The notes: generated by a model not told the origin, from the sequence alone. A DNA stretch of 16,992 bases from Solirubrobacterales bacterium (GCA_003157595.1 PMKB01000207.1:1-16992), one strand, 5' to 3'. Shown: positions 6,844 through 13,777, counted from the first letter of the stretch. Program-made: numbers and translations.

Positions 6844-8934
6844 TCAGCCGAGCGCGCGCAGCTTCGCGGCCCGGCCGGAGCAGTCGTAGAAAGCCGAGGA
6901 GACAGCGGTCACGGGCTTGCACGCCGCCGCCACCGCGTTCAGCACCGCCGTCGCACCGGGGCGAGCGCCGACGCCGGTGCTCACGATGCCGCCACCGACC
7001 ACCCAGCGGATGTGTCCCGAGGCCACCTCGTCGGCCAGCCAGGAGATCGAGGGGTCGCTCTCCTGGCCGGTGAAGCCGCCGATCCCGGCGACCGTGCCGT
7101 CGTTGGCGAGGATCGCGGCAGCGGCGGCCGACTGACTCGCGACGGCGATCGTGCCGCCGCCGTGCGATCTGACGTAGCTCGTCTCGGCCGCGCTCAGCGG
7201 GGAGTTTCCACCGAACTGACCGCCGCCGAAGCCGCCGAGACCGCCTGCGCCCCCGAACGGCGCTCCCTGGCTCCGCGCGCCACCCGGGGCGCCGCCACCG
7301 AAGAGCCCCTGCGAGGATCCGCCCTGACCGGCGAAGCCATTGGCGCCGGGCGGGGCGTTCGGGAGGGTCACCCCAGGCCGGCTGGCGAAGCCGCCACGCA
7401 GCGAGCCGCCGCCGGGATCTGCCGCGGTGTTGTAGATCGCCGGGCCGCCGGCCGGGAACGTGGGTTGCGTCGCGTAGCCGAGTGTGTCGAAGGCCCAGAT
7501 GGTCGGTGCGATGAACAGCGCGGCGACGCCGACGCCCATCGCCCAGGCACGTGCGCGGGTGTCGCGAAAGACCCACAGCGCGCCGAGCGCACCCCCACAC
7601 GTGAGCGGCAGGACTACCCGCAGCCAGGTGAGGTCGCCGGCGTAGCTGTGCAGAACGACGAACTCGCAGATCACGCCCCCGACAAGCGTCGCGCTGCCAG
7701 CCGGCGCCGTCGGCACATCGCCCCTGACCACGCTGGCCACGCCGGCTCCGACCAGCGCCGCCGTGAACGGTGCGAGCAATACGACGTAGTAGGGATGGAA
7801 GATCCCGCCGGCGAGGCTGAACAGCGCGGCCGTGACCACGAACGCGCCGCCGACGACCGCCAGCCAGGCCGTTCGCGGATCGTGCCGGCGCGCCCCGCTC
7901 GCCAGTCCCACCACGACGGCGCCGACGACGGCCACTCCGAGCAGCCAGCCGTCCTGGCCGCCGAGCGCGGCGTTGAGCAGCCGAACCGGACCGGTACCCA
8001 GCCCGAACACGCCGCCGCCACCGCCGCCACCGCCGCCGGGACCGCCGTTCTGGCCGGTCACGCGGCCGAGGCCGTTGTAGCCGAAGATCAGCGAGAGGAT
8101 GCTGTTGTCGGAGGTTCCGGAGATCCACGGCCGCTCGGCGGCCGGCGTCAACATGATCAGCAGCGGCCACGCACCGCCGACCACGAGCAGCGCCGCCCCT
8201 CCGGCGAGCAGCTGGCGAATCGCGGCGAGCCGACCGCGCGGCGCCAGCCACAGCCATGCGAGAGTGATCGCCGGGACGACCACAAACGCGACGAGCATCT
8301 TCGTCTCAAAACCCAGGCCGACCGCGATCCCGGCCAGCACCAGCCAGCGGGTGCGTCCGTCCTCGAGGCCGCGCACGGCGAACCAGACGGCGGCGACGCA
8401 GCAGAGCGTCAGCAGCGCGTCGGGGTTGTTGTGGCGCGACATCGCCACTGCGATCGGCGTGGTCGCAAGCGCAAGCCCGGCCACGCAGCCGCCGAGGCGT
8501 CCGAACCGCCGGCGCACGAGGTCGTAGACGAGCACCACGCCGGCTATCCCCATCAGCGCCTGCGGGACAAGGATCGCAAGCGGGTGAAACCCGAACACGC
8601 GCGCCGACAGCGTCTGGATCCACAGCGACAGCGGCGGCTTGTCCACAGTCATCACGCCACTGGAATCCATGGAGGCGTAGAGGAAGTTGTGCCAGTTCGC
8701 GGCCATCGAGCGCACCGCCGCCGAGTAGTAGGTGTTGGCCCAGTCGTTGCGCCCTAGCGCCCACAGGTTCAGCAGCGCAGCGAGACCGATCAGGCCGCCG
8801 ATCTCGGGCGCACGACGCACCACCGCGAGCGCGCGACTCATCCGCCGGCTGACCGGCGTGCGTCTGGGCGCGGCCACATCGCCGGCCGGCGGACCGACCG
8901 GCTGCGGTTCGAAGACGTGGCGGTGCAGCGCCAT
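6844..8934 (-). CDS. YkcB-like ArnT/PMT-family membrane glycosyltransferase
   Basis: A 696-residue polytopic GT-C protein. After a short cytoplasmic N-terminus and first helix comes an extracytoplasmic loop with the acidic DWANTYYSAAVRSM segment (from about residue 64), the hallmark TVDKPPLSLWIQ (D98, K99) and later SRHNNPDALL (D172), all typical of the YkcA/YkcB group of putative mannosyltransferases. About ten to twelve helices reach to about residue 490. A pure-glycine-rich loop sits at 298-309. A long Gly/Ser/Pro-rich linker (about 508-577) leads to a compact C-terminal domain (about 580-690) that resembles the conserved YkcA/B extracellular domain. The open frame extends to 9009; ATG at 8934 is preferred because it directly precedes the recognisable N-terminus, but its ribosome binding site is weak. 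The acceptor is unknown. It is divergent from the secreted protein gene at 9105. Confidence 0.85.
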   Translation of the reverse strand: MALHRHVFEPQPVGPPAGDVAAPRRTPVSRRMSRALAVVRRAPEIGGLIGLAALLNLWALGRNDWANTYYSAAVRSMAANWHNFLYASMDSSGVMTVDKPPLSLWIQTLSARVFGFHPLAILVPQALMGIAGVVLVYDLVRRRFGRLGGCVAGLALATTPIAVAMSRHNNPDALLTLCCVAAVWFAVRGLEDGRTRWLVLAGIAVGLGFETKMLVAFVVVPAITLAWLWLAPRGRLAAIRQLLAGGAALLVVGGAWPLLIMLTPAAERPWISGTSDNSILSLIFGYNGLGRVTGQNGGPGGGGGGGGGVFGLGTGPVRLLNAALGGQDGWLLGVAVVGAVVVGLASGARRHDPRTAWLAVVGGAFVVTAALFSLAGGIFHPYYVVLLAPFTAALVGAGVASVVRGDVPTAPAGSATLVGGVICEFVVLHSYAGDLTWLRVVLPLTCGGALGALWVFRDTRARAWAMGVGVAALFIAPTIWAFDTLGYATQPTFPAGGPAIYNTAADPGGGSLRGGFASRPGVTLPNAPPGANGFAGQGGSSQGLFGGGAPGGARSQGAPFGGAGGLGGFGGGQFGGNSPLSAAETSYVRSHGGGTIAVASQSAAAAAILANDGTVAGIGGFTGQESDPSISWLADEVASGHIRWVVGGGIVSTGVGARPGATAVLNAVAAACKPVTAVSSAFYDCSGRAAKLRALG

Positions 8935-8980
8935 CGCACCACAGCTTGGCGCCCAGCGTTTACCCAAAGCTATGGAGAAG

Positions 8981-9030
8981 CTGAGAATCGTGCGTGCGGC
9001 ACACCGCAAATCATCCCAGCCGAATCTCAG
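8981..9030. promoter_or_regulatory. Divergent intergenic region with an imperfect inverted repeat
   Basis: The 170 nt between the two divergent starts (8935-9104) must hold both promoters. CTGAGAATC (8981-8989) and GAATCTCAG (9022-9030) are inverse copies with one mismatch, centred at about 9005. They could be a shared regulator site. No promoter boxes are convincing. Confidence 0.3.
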
Positions 9031-9087
9031 ACCCGCCTGAGTCCCCCTTTACCACCGGGCCGTTGACTGGAGCGCATCCACCAACGC

Positions 9088-9095
9088 AAAGGAGG
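9088..9095 (+). promoter_or_regulatory. Strong Shine-Dalgarno sequence for the secreted protein gene
   Basis: AAAGGAGG, an essentially complete anti-16S match, lies 9 nt before ATG 9105. It fixes the start even though the frame is open back to 8994. It is the best ribosome binding site in the window and suggests high expression. Confidence 0.85.
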
Positions 9096-9104
9096 CACAC
9101 CACG

Positions 9105-9410
9105 ATGCGACCACGCATGCTGAGTGCGCTCGCCGTGCTCGGCGCCGCGGGAGCGATCGCCGGCGCCACGGTCGCCCACGCGGCCTCGAGCTCCACGACG
9201 TCGACGAGCCCGGCGACCACAACCTCGAGTTCCACCTCGACCTACAGCTCGACCTCCCAGAGCAACACGGGCTCGAACACGGGTTCGACCGGCTCGACCG
9301 GCTCAACCGGGTCAGCCGGCTCAGCCGGATCAAGCGGGCATCACTGCCCGAACATGTCCGCCAAGGGCGGCGGTCCCAACATGCCGCCACCCAACACGAC
9401 CGGCAGCTGA
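9105..9410 (+). CDS. Small secreted Ser/Thr/Gly-rich low-complexity protein
   Basis: A 101-residue product. Residues 1-26 are a clear Sec signal peptide (MRPRM, hydrophobic core, cleavage likely after AHA). The mature part begins with about 33 residues that are almost entirely Ser and Thr, followed by six tripeptide repeats GST/GSA/GSS (60-77), then GHHCPNM with a single Cys, and a Gly/Pro/Asn tail. There is no domain fold. One Cys next to two His and Met residues could bind metal or form an intermolecular disulfide, but this is only a possibility. The Ser/Thr-rich part resembles O-glycosylated stalks, and the neighbour is a PMT-like glycosyltransferase. The gene has an excellent ribosome binding site and a strong hairpin just after the stop. 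No homologue is recognised. Confidence 0.8.
   Translation: MRPRMLSALAVLGAAGAIAGATVAHAASSSTTSTSPATTTSSSTSTYSSTSQSNTGSNTGSTGSTGSTGSAGSAGSSGHHCPNMSAKGGGPNMPPPNTTGS
9282..9335 (+). repeat. Six tandem 9-bp coding repeats
   Basis: Units GGTTCGACC, GGCTCGACC, GGCTCAACC, GGGTCAGCC, GGCTCAGCC and GGATCAAGC encode GST, GST, GST, GSA, GSA and GSS inside the secreted protein. The units are graded, as expected of slippage followed by drift, so copy number may vary between strains. Confidence 0.8.
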
Positions 9411-9417
9411 CCCGCGC

Positions 9418-9450
9418 ACCGCGGCTCCCGGCTCTGCCGGGGGCCGCGGT
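9418..9450 (+). terminator. Very stable 15-bp hairpin after the secreted protein gene
   Basis: The arms 9418-9432 and 9436-9450 pair completely, with one U-G wobble (9426/9442), around a TCT triloop. The hairpin begins 7 nt after the stop codon. No T tract follows, so it is a terminator of the U-less type or an mRNA 3' stabiliser. The rest up to the tRNA (9451-9530) shows no gene. Confidence 0.6.
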
Positions 9451-9530
9451 CAGCCGGCAGCGCCACCACAACCGCGGAGCACCCCGCAGCAACACCGCGT
9501 ACACCCCTCGCGCAATCGAGGCGACCGATC

Positions 9531-9536
9531 TATACT
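9531..9536 (+). promoter_or_regulatory. -10 box of tRNA-Gly
   Basis: TATACT ends 9 nt before the first base of the tRNA, in an otherwise GC-rich stretch. No good -35 is seen at 16-18 nt spacing. Confidence 0.5.
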
Positions 9537-9545
9537 GGCCGTCCC

Positions 9546-9619
9546 GCGGATGTAGCTCAGTTGGCTAGAGCGTCTGCTTGCCATGCAGAAGGTCGAGGGT
9601 TCGAGTCCCTTCATCCGCT
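9546..9619 (+). tRNA. tRNA-Gly (anticodon GCC)
   Basis: Acceptor stem GCGGATG (9546-9552) pairs with CATCCGC (9612-9618), with discriminator T9619. Anticodon stem TCTGC (9573-9577) pairs with GCAGA (9585-9589); the loop TTGCCAT carries anticodon GCC at 9580-9582. The T arm GAGGG-TTCGAGT-CCCTT closes the fold. No CCA is encoded. It is followed at once by a terminator and then by mobile-element genes, so its 3' end is the likely attachment site. Confidence 0.96.
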
Positions 9620-9623
9620 TACA

Positions 9624-9657
9624 AGAAAGGCCCGCAAATGCGGGCCTTTCTCTTTTC
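9624..9657 (+). terminator. Intrinsic terminator of tRNA-Gly
   Basis: AGAAAGGCCCGC (9624-9635) pairs perfectly with GCGGGCCTTTCT (9640-9651) around an AAAT loop, a 12-bp stem followed by the T-rich CTTTTCT. This is a textbook Rho-independent terminator, with partial A-tract symmetry that may let it also work from the minus strand against the HTH gene. Confidence 0.88.
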
Positions 9658-9688
9658 TCTAGCGGCCGCACAGGCCCCAAAATCGGCC

Positions 9689-9711
9689 TCGTCTACCACT
9701 TTCGTCTACCA
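9689..9711. repeat. Two 10-bp direct repeats, 13 bp apart, beside the tRNA
   Basis: TCGTCTACCA occurs at 9689-9698 and again at 9702-9711, about 70 nt from the tRNA 3' end, overlapping the last codons and stop of the HTH gene. Spacing and position fit binding sites for a recombination factor. Confidence 0.65.
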
Positions 9712-9971
9712 AACCCGGTATCCAGGCGTGCGTCGAAGGCCCTCCGCAGCCCGTCGAGGTAGCCGACGAGGTCGGCTTCGACGAAGCGGAGGTGGCGGCC
9801 GATCTTGACGCTGGGGACGATGCCGCGGCGGGAGTAGTCGCGCAGCGTCGACTCCTTGAGCGTCAGGAACTCGGCGGCTTCGGCGGAGGTCAGCAGCCGC
9901 GGGTTCGACTCGGCGGCGCCCCGAATGGCGGCCTCACTCGACTGGTCTACGTTGCGCGCTGGCAGGCTCAC
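9693..9971 (-). CDS. Excisionase-like HTH (MerR/HTH_17) DNA-binding protein
   Basis: With the GTG start at 9971 the product is 92 residues. Residues 26-74 form a winged HTH of the excisionase/BldC type: LLTSAEAAEFLTLKESTLRDY, then RRGIVPSVKIGRHLRF and the closing helix VEADLVGYLDGLR. The basic tail ends GFGRRKW. Such proteins act as recombination directionality factors or small regulators. It is the gene closest to the tRNA and reads toward it, ending 74 nt from the tRNA. The open frame extends to an ATG at 10085, but that would overlap the divergent gene and an AT-rich inverted repeat. The start is uncertain, as GTG 9971 lacks a clear ribosome binding site. No integrase gene accompanies it here. 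Confidence 0.75.
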   Translation of the reverse strand: MSLPARNVDQSSEAAIRGAAESNPRLLTSAEAAEFLTLKESTLRDYSRRGIVPSVKIGRHLRFVEADLVGYLDGLRRAFDARLDTGFGRRKW

Positions 9972-9980
9972 GGTAGGAAT

Positions 9981-10023
9981 AGACCAAACTAGCAAAATGA
10001 TGAGAGTTTGGCTACCCTGGTCT
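9981..10023. promoter_or_regulatory. AT-rich divergent control region with nested inverted repeats
   Basis: CCAAACT (9984-9990) and AGTTTGG (10005-10011) are perfect inverse copies with a 14-nt spacer. A second, offset pair is AGACCA (9981-9986) and TGGTCT (10018-10023). The stretch is AT-rich and lies between the HTH gene and the divergent gene at 10072, so it probably holds operators or promoters for both. Confidence 0.5.
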
Positions 10024-10071
10024 GATTCTGTGGCTTTCTCGAGATGAGCGGCGGCGACCGAGGTCGATGCG

Positions 10072-10536
10072 ATGATCCGCCCCATGGTCGACAGGGTCGA
10101 AAATGCGGCTCAGGAAGCTTTCCGTGGCGCTCAGCAGCTGTGGCGCGGTGCGCTTGAGGCGCACCGCTTGGCGCCGCCTGACGCTGGTTTCAGCGGCCGG
10201 TTGGCCCGGCTCGCGGATGCCGCGCGAGCGGAAGCTCTTGCGTGTCGCGCGGCGGACCTGGCGGGATTTGAGTGGCCGCCGCATCGGGTGTCGTCTAGTG
10301 CGCCGCCGTATGAGCTGCAGCCTGGCTCGGGTCGGCGTGGTCCGCAGGAGCTCTGGCGGCGGTTTGACGGTGCGGTGAGCGAGCTCAACCGTGCAGCGAC
10401 CGGGACTGACCTGGTCGCGGTCGCGGTGGCGTACGAGGAGTTGACTGAGGCGGCCGGCGAACTCGCGGTCGCGGTGGAGCGTGAGGACCGGGCCAGTGGG
10501 CTGCTACCGCGGGTGCGCGCTCGTCGCTCGGCGTGA
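10072..10536 (+). CDS. Hypothetical protein, small helical
   Basis: A 154-residue product, not recognised. It is rich in Ala, Arg and Glu, has no signal peptide or membrane segment, and looks mostly alpha-helical. An N-terminal helical part has several Trp and Arg residues (AQQLWRGALEAHRL); a Pro/Ser/Gly hinge at about 75-92 follows. The C-terminal helical half (about 95-145) contains the heptad-like DLVAVAVAYEELTEAAGELAVAVERE. ATG 10072 has GAGG (10060-10063) at 8 nt, better than ATG 10084. It is divergent from the excisionase-like gene and convergent with the SNF2 helicase gene, the only + strand gene in the element segment. A 3-base periodicity of GC and its bounded position support it being real. 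Confidence 0.6.
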   Translation: MIRPMVDRVENAAQEAFRGAQQLWRGALEAHRLAPPDAGFSGRLARLADAARAEALACRAADLAGFEWPPHRVSSSAPPYELQPGSGRRGPQELWRRFDGAVSELNRAATGTDLVAVAVAYEELTEAAGELAVAVEREDRASGLLPRVRARRSA

Positions 10537-10546
10537 CGGGTCACGC
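10531..10546 (+). terminator. Short hairpin overlapping the stop of the 10072 gene
   Basis: GCGTGAC (10531-10537) and GTCACGC (10540-10546) are perfect inverse copies spanning the TGA stop. As RNA this gives a 6-bp stem with a CGGG tetraloop. No T tract follows. The convergent gap 10537-10628 holds nothing else visible. Confidence 0.3.
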
Positions 10547-10628
10547 TGACGCTCTCGCGGTTGTAGCGATCGCGTCCAATCGCTCGGCCTTCGCCGACGC
10601 GGTTTGCCCGCTCGGGAAGACGGCGTGG

Positions 10629-13343
10629 TCAGGCTACGGCGCGCAGGTGACGGTAGGGCTCGCTGCGCAGCTCGGCGACGAGTGCGTCAATCAGGCCGGT
10701 GTCGTCCTCCGGGCGGCCGTCGGTGACGGCTGCGATCACGGCGCGTTTGCGCTCGAGGAGCGTCGCGATCGTCTCATCGATGGTGTCCGCGGCGAGCAGG
10801 TAGGTGGCGTTGACCGCGTTTGGCTGGCCGATGCGGTGGCAGCGGTCTTCGGCCTGGTCGTGCTTTGCTGGTGTCCAGTCGAGCTCGAGGAACGCGACGT
10901 TCGACGATCGGGTCATCGTGATGCCCTGGCCCGCGACCTCGAGCGAGCACACGATCAGCTGGTTTCGGTGGTCGTCGGGGGCCTGGAAGCCGCGTAGCGA
11001 ATCGTCGCGCGCCAGCTGGCTGTCGTCGCCGAGGATGTGCAGCGCGGCAGGAAAGCGCTCGAGCACGGCGTGCTGGATCTCGCGGTGGCGGGCGAATACG
11101 ACGAGCCGCTCGCCGGAGGAGAGGAAGTCGTGGATCCAGGCGAGCGCGGCGTGGAGCTTGCCGCGGGCGGCGAGCAGCTTCAGCGCGTTCAGCCGCACGA
11201 GTCTTTCGGCGCGCAGCGCTGCGGCCACCTTCGCATCGAGTTCGCGCAGGTCGAGCGGCTGGCTGCGAAGCCACGCGACAATGTCCTGTTCGGCGAGGCG
11301 ATATTCGGCCTCGTTGTCGAGTTCGACGGGCACGACCGCGCGCGTCTTCGGCGGCAGCTGAGGCAGGACGTCGACCTTGAGACGCCGCGCAAAGCAGCGT
11401 GCGCGAAGGTGCCAGTGCAGGCGGTGGTGGGCGTCGGGTCCGCGGAAGCGCTGGCCGAACTGCGCGCCCGAGCCGAAGTCGCCGAGCCGACCGAGGATCC
11501 GCAGCTGGGAGATCAGCTCCGGCGGGCGGTTCATCACCGGCGTACCGGTGAGGGCCAGGACGAGTCCGTCGGGCGGTACAGCCGCAGCGAGACGGTGCAC
11601 CGCCTGCGTGCGCTTGGCCCCCGGGTTCTTGCAGTAGTGGGATTCGTCGATCACCACGGCGCGGGGCGCGAGCGCCGTGAGCGTGTCGATCCGCGCAGCG
11701 ACGATGTCGTAGTTGACAACGGTGACGTCCGCCGGCGCCACGGCGCCGCGTGTGGCCGCCCCGTTGAGGACCTGGGTGCTGCGGTCGGGCAGCCACCGCT
11801 GCAGCTCGCGCAGCCAGTTGAGCTTCAGGCTCGCCGGGCAGACGACGATCGCGGGGTAGGCGTCATCGGCCTGCAGCGTCGCGATCGCCTCGATCGTCTT
11901 CCCCAGGCCCTGCTCGTCCGCGAGGAAGGCGCGCCGCTGGGCGAGGAGATAGCGCACTCCGGCGCGCTGGAACGGCTTCAGCTCGCCGCCGAGGCCGTGC
12001 ACCTCGAGGGCGCAATCGGTCGCCGCGGAGAGTGCCACGAGCCCCGCGGCGTGCGCGTGCTGCTCGCGGACCTCCTGCAGCGCCCCCAGCGCGTCGGGCG
12101 CCACCCAGGTGTTGCTGTCAGCGATGAAGCTGTCGAGCGCTGGGACGCAGAACGGATCGACGCGGATCGCGGGCAGGCGGGTGTGTTCGTGCTCACCAGC
12201 TTTGTCAGATTTGCCGGCCAGCACGCCGGGCAGTCCGGCGAACACCTCAAGCAGACGGGTGTCGTGCCCGGGGGCGAGAACGAACGACGGCTCGTCATGG
12301 ATTGCGGATAGCTCGAGCACCGCCGGCGGCGCCGGGTTGCCGGCGACGAGGGCGGCGACGCATCGCTTGGCGGCGTGGCTGATCCAGCCTCGTAGTGGCT
12401 GTGCGTCGATCAGCTGCCACGAATCGAGTGTGAGTGGCAGGCTCGCACCGTCGGGGACCGCGCGGGCGCGATCCTGCAGCGCCGAGGGGAGCCGCTCGGC
12501 TTTCCCGATGAGCACAAACACGGGAGCGTCAGCCGGCCCGTCGACTTCGATCGTGCCATGCCAGATGGTGGCGCGCTCCAGCCAAGCCTCGACACGCGGG
12601 TCGACCGCCGCAACGTCGAGTTGGGCAACGATCTCCGCTATGCGCACGCCATCGCGGTCGGCTGCCGCCAGCCCCACGCAGGAGCCGGGGCCCTCGAGCA
12701 CCTTCAGCCCAACCGCGTTCGCGAGCGCACGGGCGAGCGGCGCATGCTCAGCCGCAATCACAAGCCAGGCTGCGCCGCCGCGGCCGCGACGCAGCTCGAC
12801 ATCCCAAGCGAGCGCCTCCTCACGCGCTGCCGCGGGCTTCGGCTGCCCGACCTCCACAAGCGCGTGCAGCGCGTCGTCGGCGAGGCGAAGACGCGTGGTG
12901 TGATCGAGCAGGGCACGCACGAGATCCGCGGCTCGCGGATCCAGCGGGATCAGGGCACGGCCGATCGCCGGCAGGCTGTAGGCGTTCGGATGCTGCAGGA
13001 GCGCTGCGACGAGATCCGCGGCGTTGTCGGTCGCGAAGCTGAACCACCAGGAATCGTCGGCACGCGCGAGGCCGAGCACGCACTCGTCGGGCCGGCGCTT
13101 GGCACGACGGCGCTCGAGTGCTCGTCCGAGCGCCCCGCTGACCTCAACCGTGTAGGGGACGGTCGCGAACAATCGCGTGATCGCCTCGGCTCGGTCCGGG
13201 TCAAGCGGGACGCGCCACACCCGGTATTTAGCATCCCAACGTCGCCCGGGGATCGCCCGCAGCAGCAGGCGAAGACGCTCGTCAAAGGGGAACCGCAAAA
13301 CGGCGGCGCCCTCTTCGAGTGACGCGATGAACGTCGGCGACAT
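10629..13343 (-). CDS. SNF2-family helicase with HARP-like N-terminal domain (SMARCAL1-like)
   Basis: A 904-residue superfamily 2 translocase. The C-terminal motor has all motifs: FQRAGVRYLL (458-467), Walker A DEQGLGKT (476-483, K482), DESH (566-569), TGTP (599-602), and the second RecA-like domain with LVVFARHREI (747-756) and motif VI AEDRCHRIGQ (831-840). Residues 16-62 (RFPFDERLRLLLRAIPGRRW, DAKYRVWRVPL) resemble the HARP domain of SMARCAL1, which gives annealing-helicase activity. Residues 90-440 are a long region I do not recognise. The bacterial HepA/RapA group lacks HARP, so this is a distinct architecture. ATG 13343 has no ribosome binding site. The gene lies 77 nt after the HTH gene, probably in one operon with the relaxase. 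Roles in fork or ssDNA processing during transfer, or in defence, are inference. Confidence 0.88.
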   Translation of the reverse strand: MSPTFIASLEEGAAVLRFPFDERLRLLLRAIPGRRWDAKYRVWRVPLDPDRAEAITRLFATVPYTVEVSGALGRALERRRAKRRPDECVLGLARADDSWWFSFATDNAADLVAALLQHPNAYSLPAIGRALIPLDPRAADLVRALLDHTTRLRLADDALHALVEVGQPKPAAAREEALAWDVELRRGRGGAAWLVIAAEHAPLARALANAVGLKVLEGPGSCVGLAAADRDGVRIAEIVAQLDVAAVDPRVEAWLERATIWHGTIEVDGPADAPVFVLIGKAERLPSALQDRARAVPDGASLPLTLDSWQLIDAQPLRGWISHAAKRCVAALVAGNPAPPAVLELSAIHDEPSFVLAPGHDTRLLEVFAGLPGVLAGKSDKAGEHEHTRLPAIRVDPFCVPALDSFIADSNTWVAPDALGALQEVREQHAHAAGLVALSAATDCALEVHGLGGELKPFQRAGVRYLLAQRRAFLADEQGLGKTIEAIATLQADDAYPAIVVCPASLKLNWLRELQRWLPDRSTQVLNGAATRGAVAPADVTVVNYDIVAARIDTLTALAPRAVVIDESHYCKNPGAKRTQAVHRLAAAVPPDGLVLALTGTPVMNRPPELISQLRILGRLGDFGSGAQFGQRFRGPDAHHRLHWHLRARCFARRLKVDVLPQLPPKTRAVVPVELDNEAEYRLAEQDIVAWLRSQPLDLRELDAKVAAALRAERLVRLNALKLLAARGKLHAALAWIHDFLSSGERLVVFARHREIQHAVLERFPAALHILGDDSQLARDDSLRGFQAPDDHRNQLIVCSLEVAGQGITMTRSSNVAFLELDWTPAKHDQAEDRCHRIGQPNAVNATYLLAADTIDETIATLLERKRAVIAAVTDGRPEDDTGLIDALVAELRSEPYRHLRAVA

Positions 13344-13420
13344 GGACAGTGGACGATAGGCGGCACAACGGATGTGGCCGCGGCCCCTGGAGACAGCTGG
13401 CTGCGAGGTTGCCGGCTAGT

Positions 13421-13777
13421 TCATGCGGGTCTGCCCCGAGAGCCGGAATCGACCGGCGCTTGTCGCTCAGCGTCAGCCCTTTGGGGCGCAGCCAGGTTGC
13501 TGGTGTCGTCCCAGATCGAGCGGGGTTGGTCGGCGGTGTGGCGGTGTGGCAGGGTTGTGGTGGTTGGTTGCCAGAGGTCGCGGCGGGTGGCGATCGAGGT
13601 GCTGTCGGCGCTGGCACGTTCGAGTAGCGCTTCGACGTCTTGGCGTTTGACTCGGAACGCCCGGCCGATCCGCACCGCCGGGAGTGTCCCGTGGTCGATC
13701 CAGTTGCGGATCGTCTGCGCTGTGACCTGAAACTCGGCGGCGACCTGCGGGACCGTGAGCAGCTTTGGCTCGCTCAT
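13421..13777 (-). CDS. HTH (excisionase/HTH_17 type) DNA-binding protein coupled to the relaxase
   Basis: A 118-residue product. Residues 6-53 form a winged HTH: LLTVPQVAAEFQVTAQTIRNW, then HGTLPAVRIGRAFRV and the helix KRQDVEALLERA. The C-terminal half (54-118) is polar, rich in Ser, Thr, Arg and Pro, and appears disordered. The ATG follows the relaxase stop by one base (TGAAATG), so translation is almost certainly coupled. It probably regulates element genes or acts at an origin of transfer or attachment site. It is a paralogue-like relative of the HTH protein at 9693, with similar domain layout but clearly different sequence. Confidence 0.85.
   Translation of the reverse strand: MSEPKLLTVPQVAAEFQVTAQTIRNWIDHGTLPAVRIGRAFRVKRQDVEALLERASADSTSIATRRDLWQPTTTTLPHRHTADQPRSIWDDTSNLAAPQRADAERQAPVDSGSRGRPA

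Noticed and set aside
6256..8757. 833-codon open frame on the + strand
   Set aside because: Antisense to the PFK and YkcB-like genes, both with clear motifs; composition is that of a shadow frame.
8935..9009. Upstream ATG at 9009 for the YkcB-like protein
   Set aside because: Adds 25 residues without family resemblance and consumes the divergent promoter region; ATG 8934 is preferred, though not proven.
9450..9680. Minus-strand frame over the tRNA-Gly gene
   Set aside because: It is the antisense translation of the tRNA and terminator, a common false gene.
11037..12311. 424-codon open frame on the + strand
   Set aside because: Antisense to the SNF2 helicase; a shadow frame.
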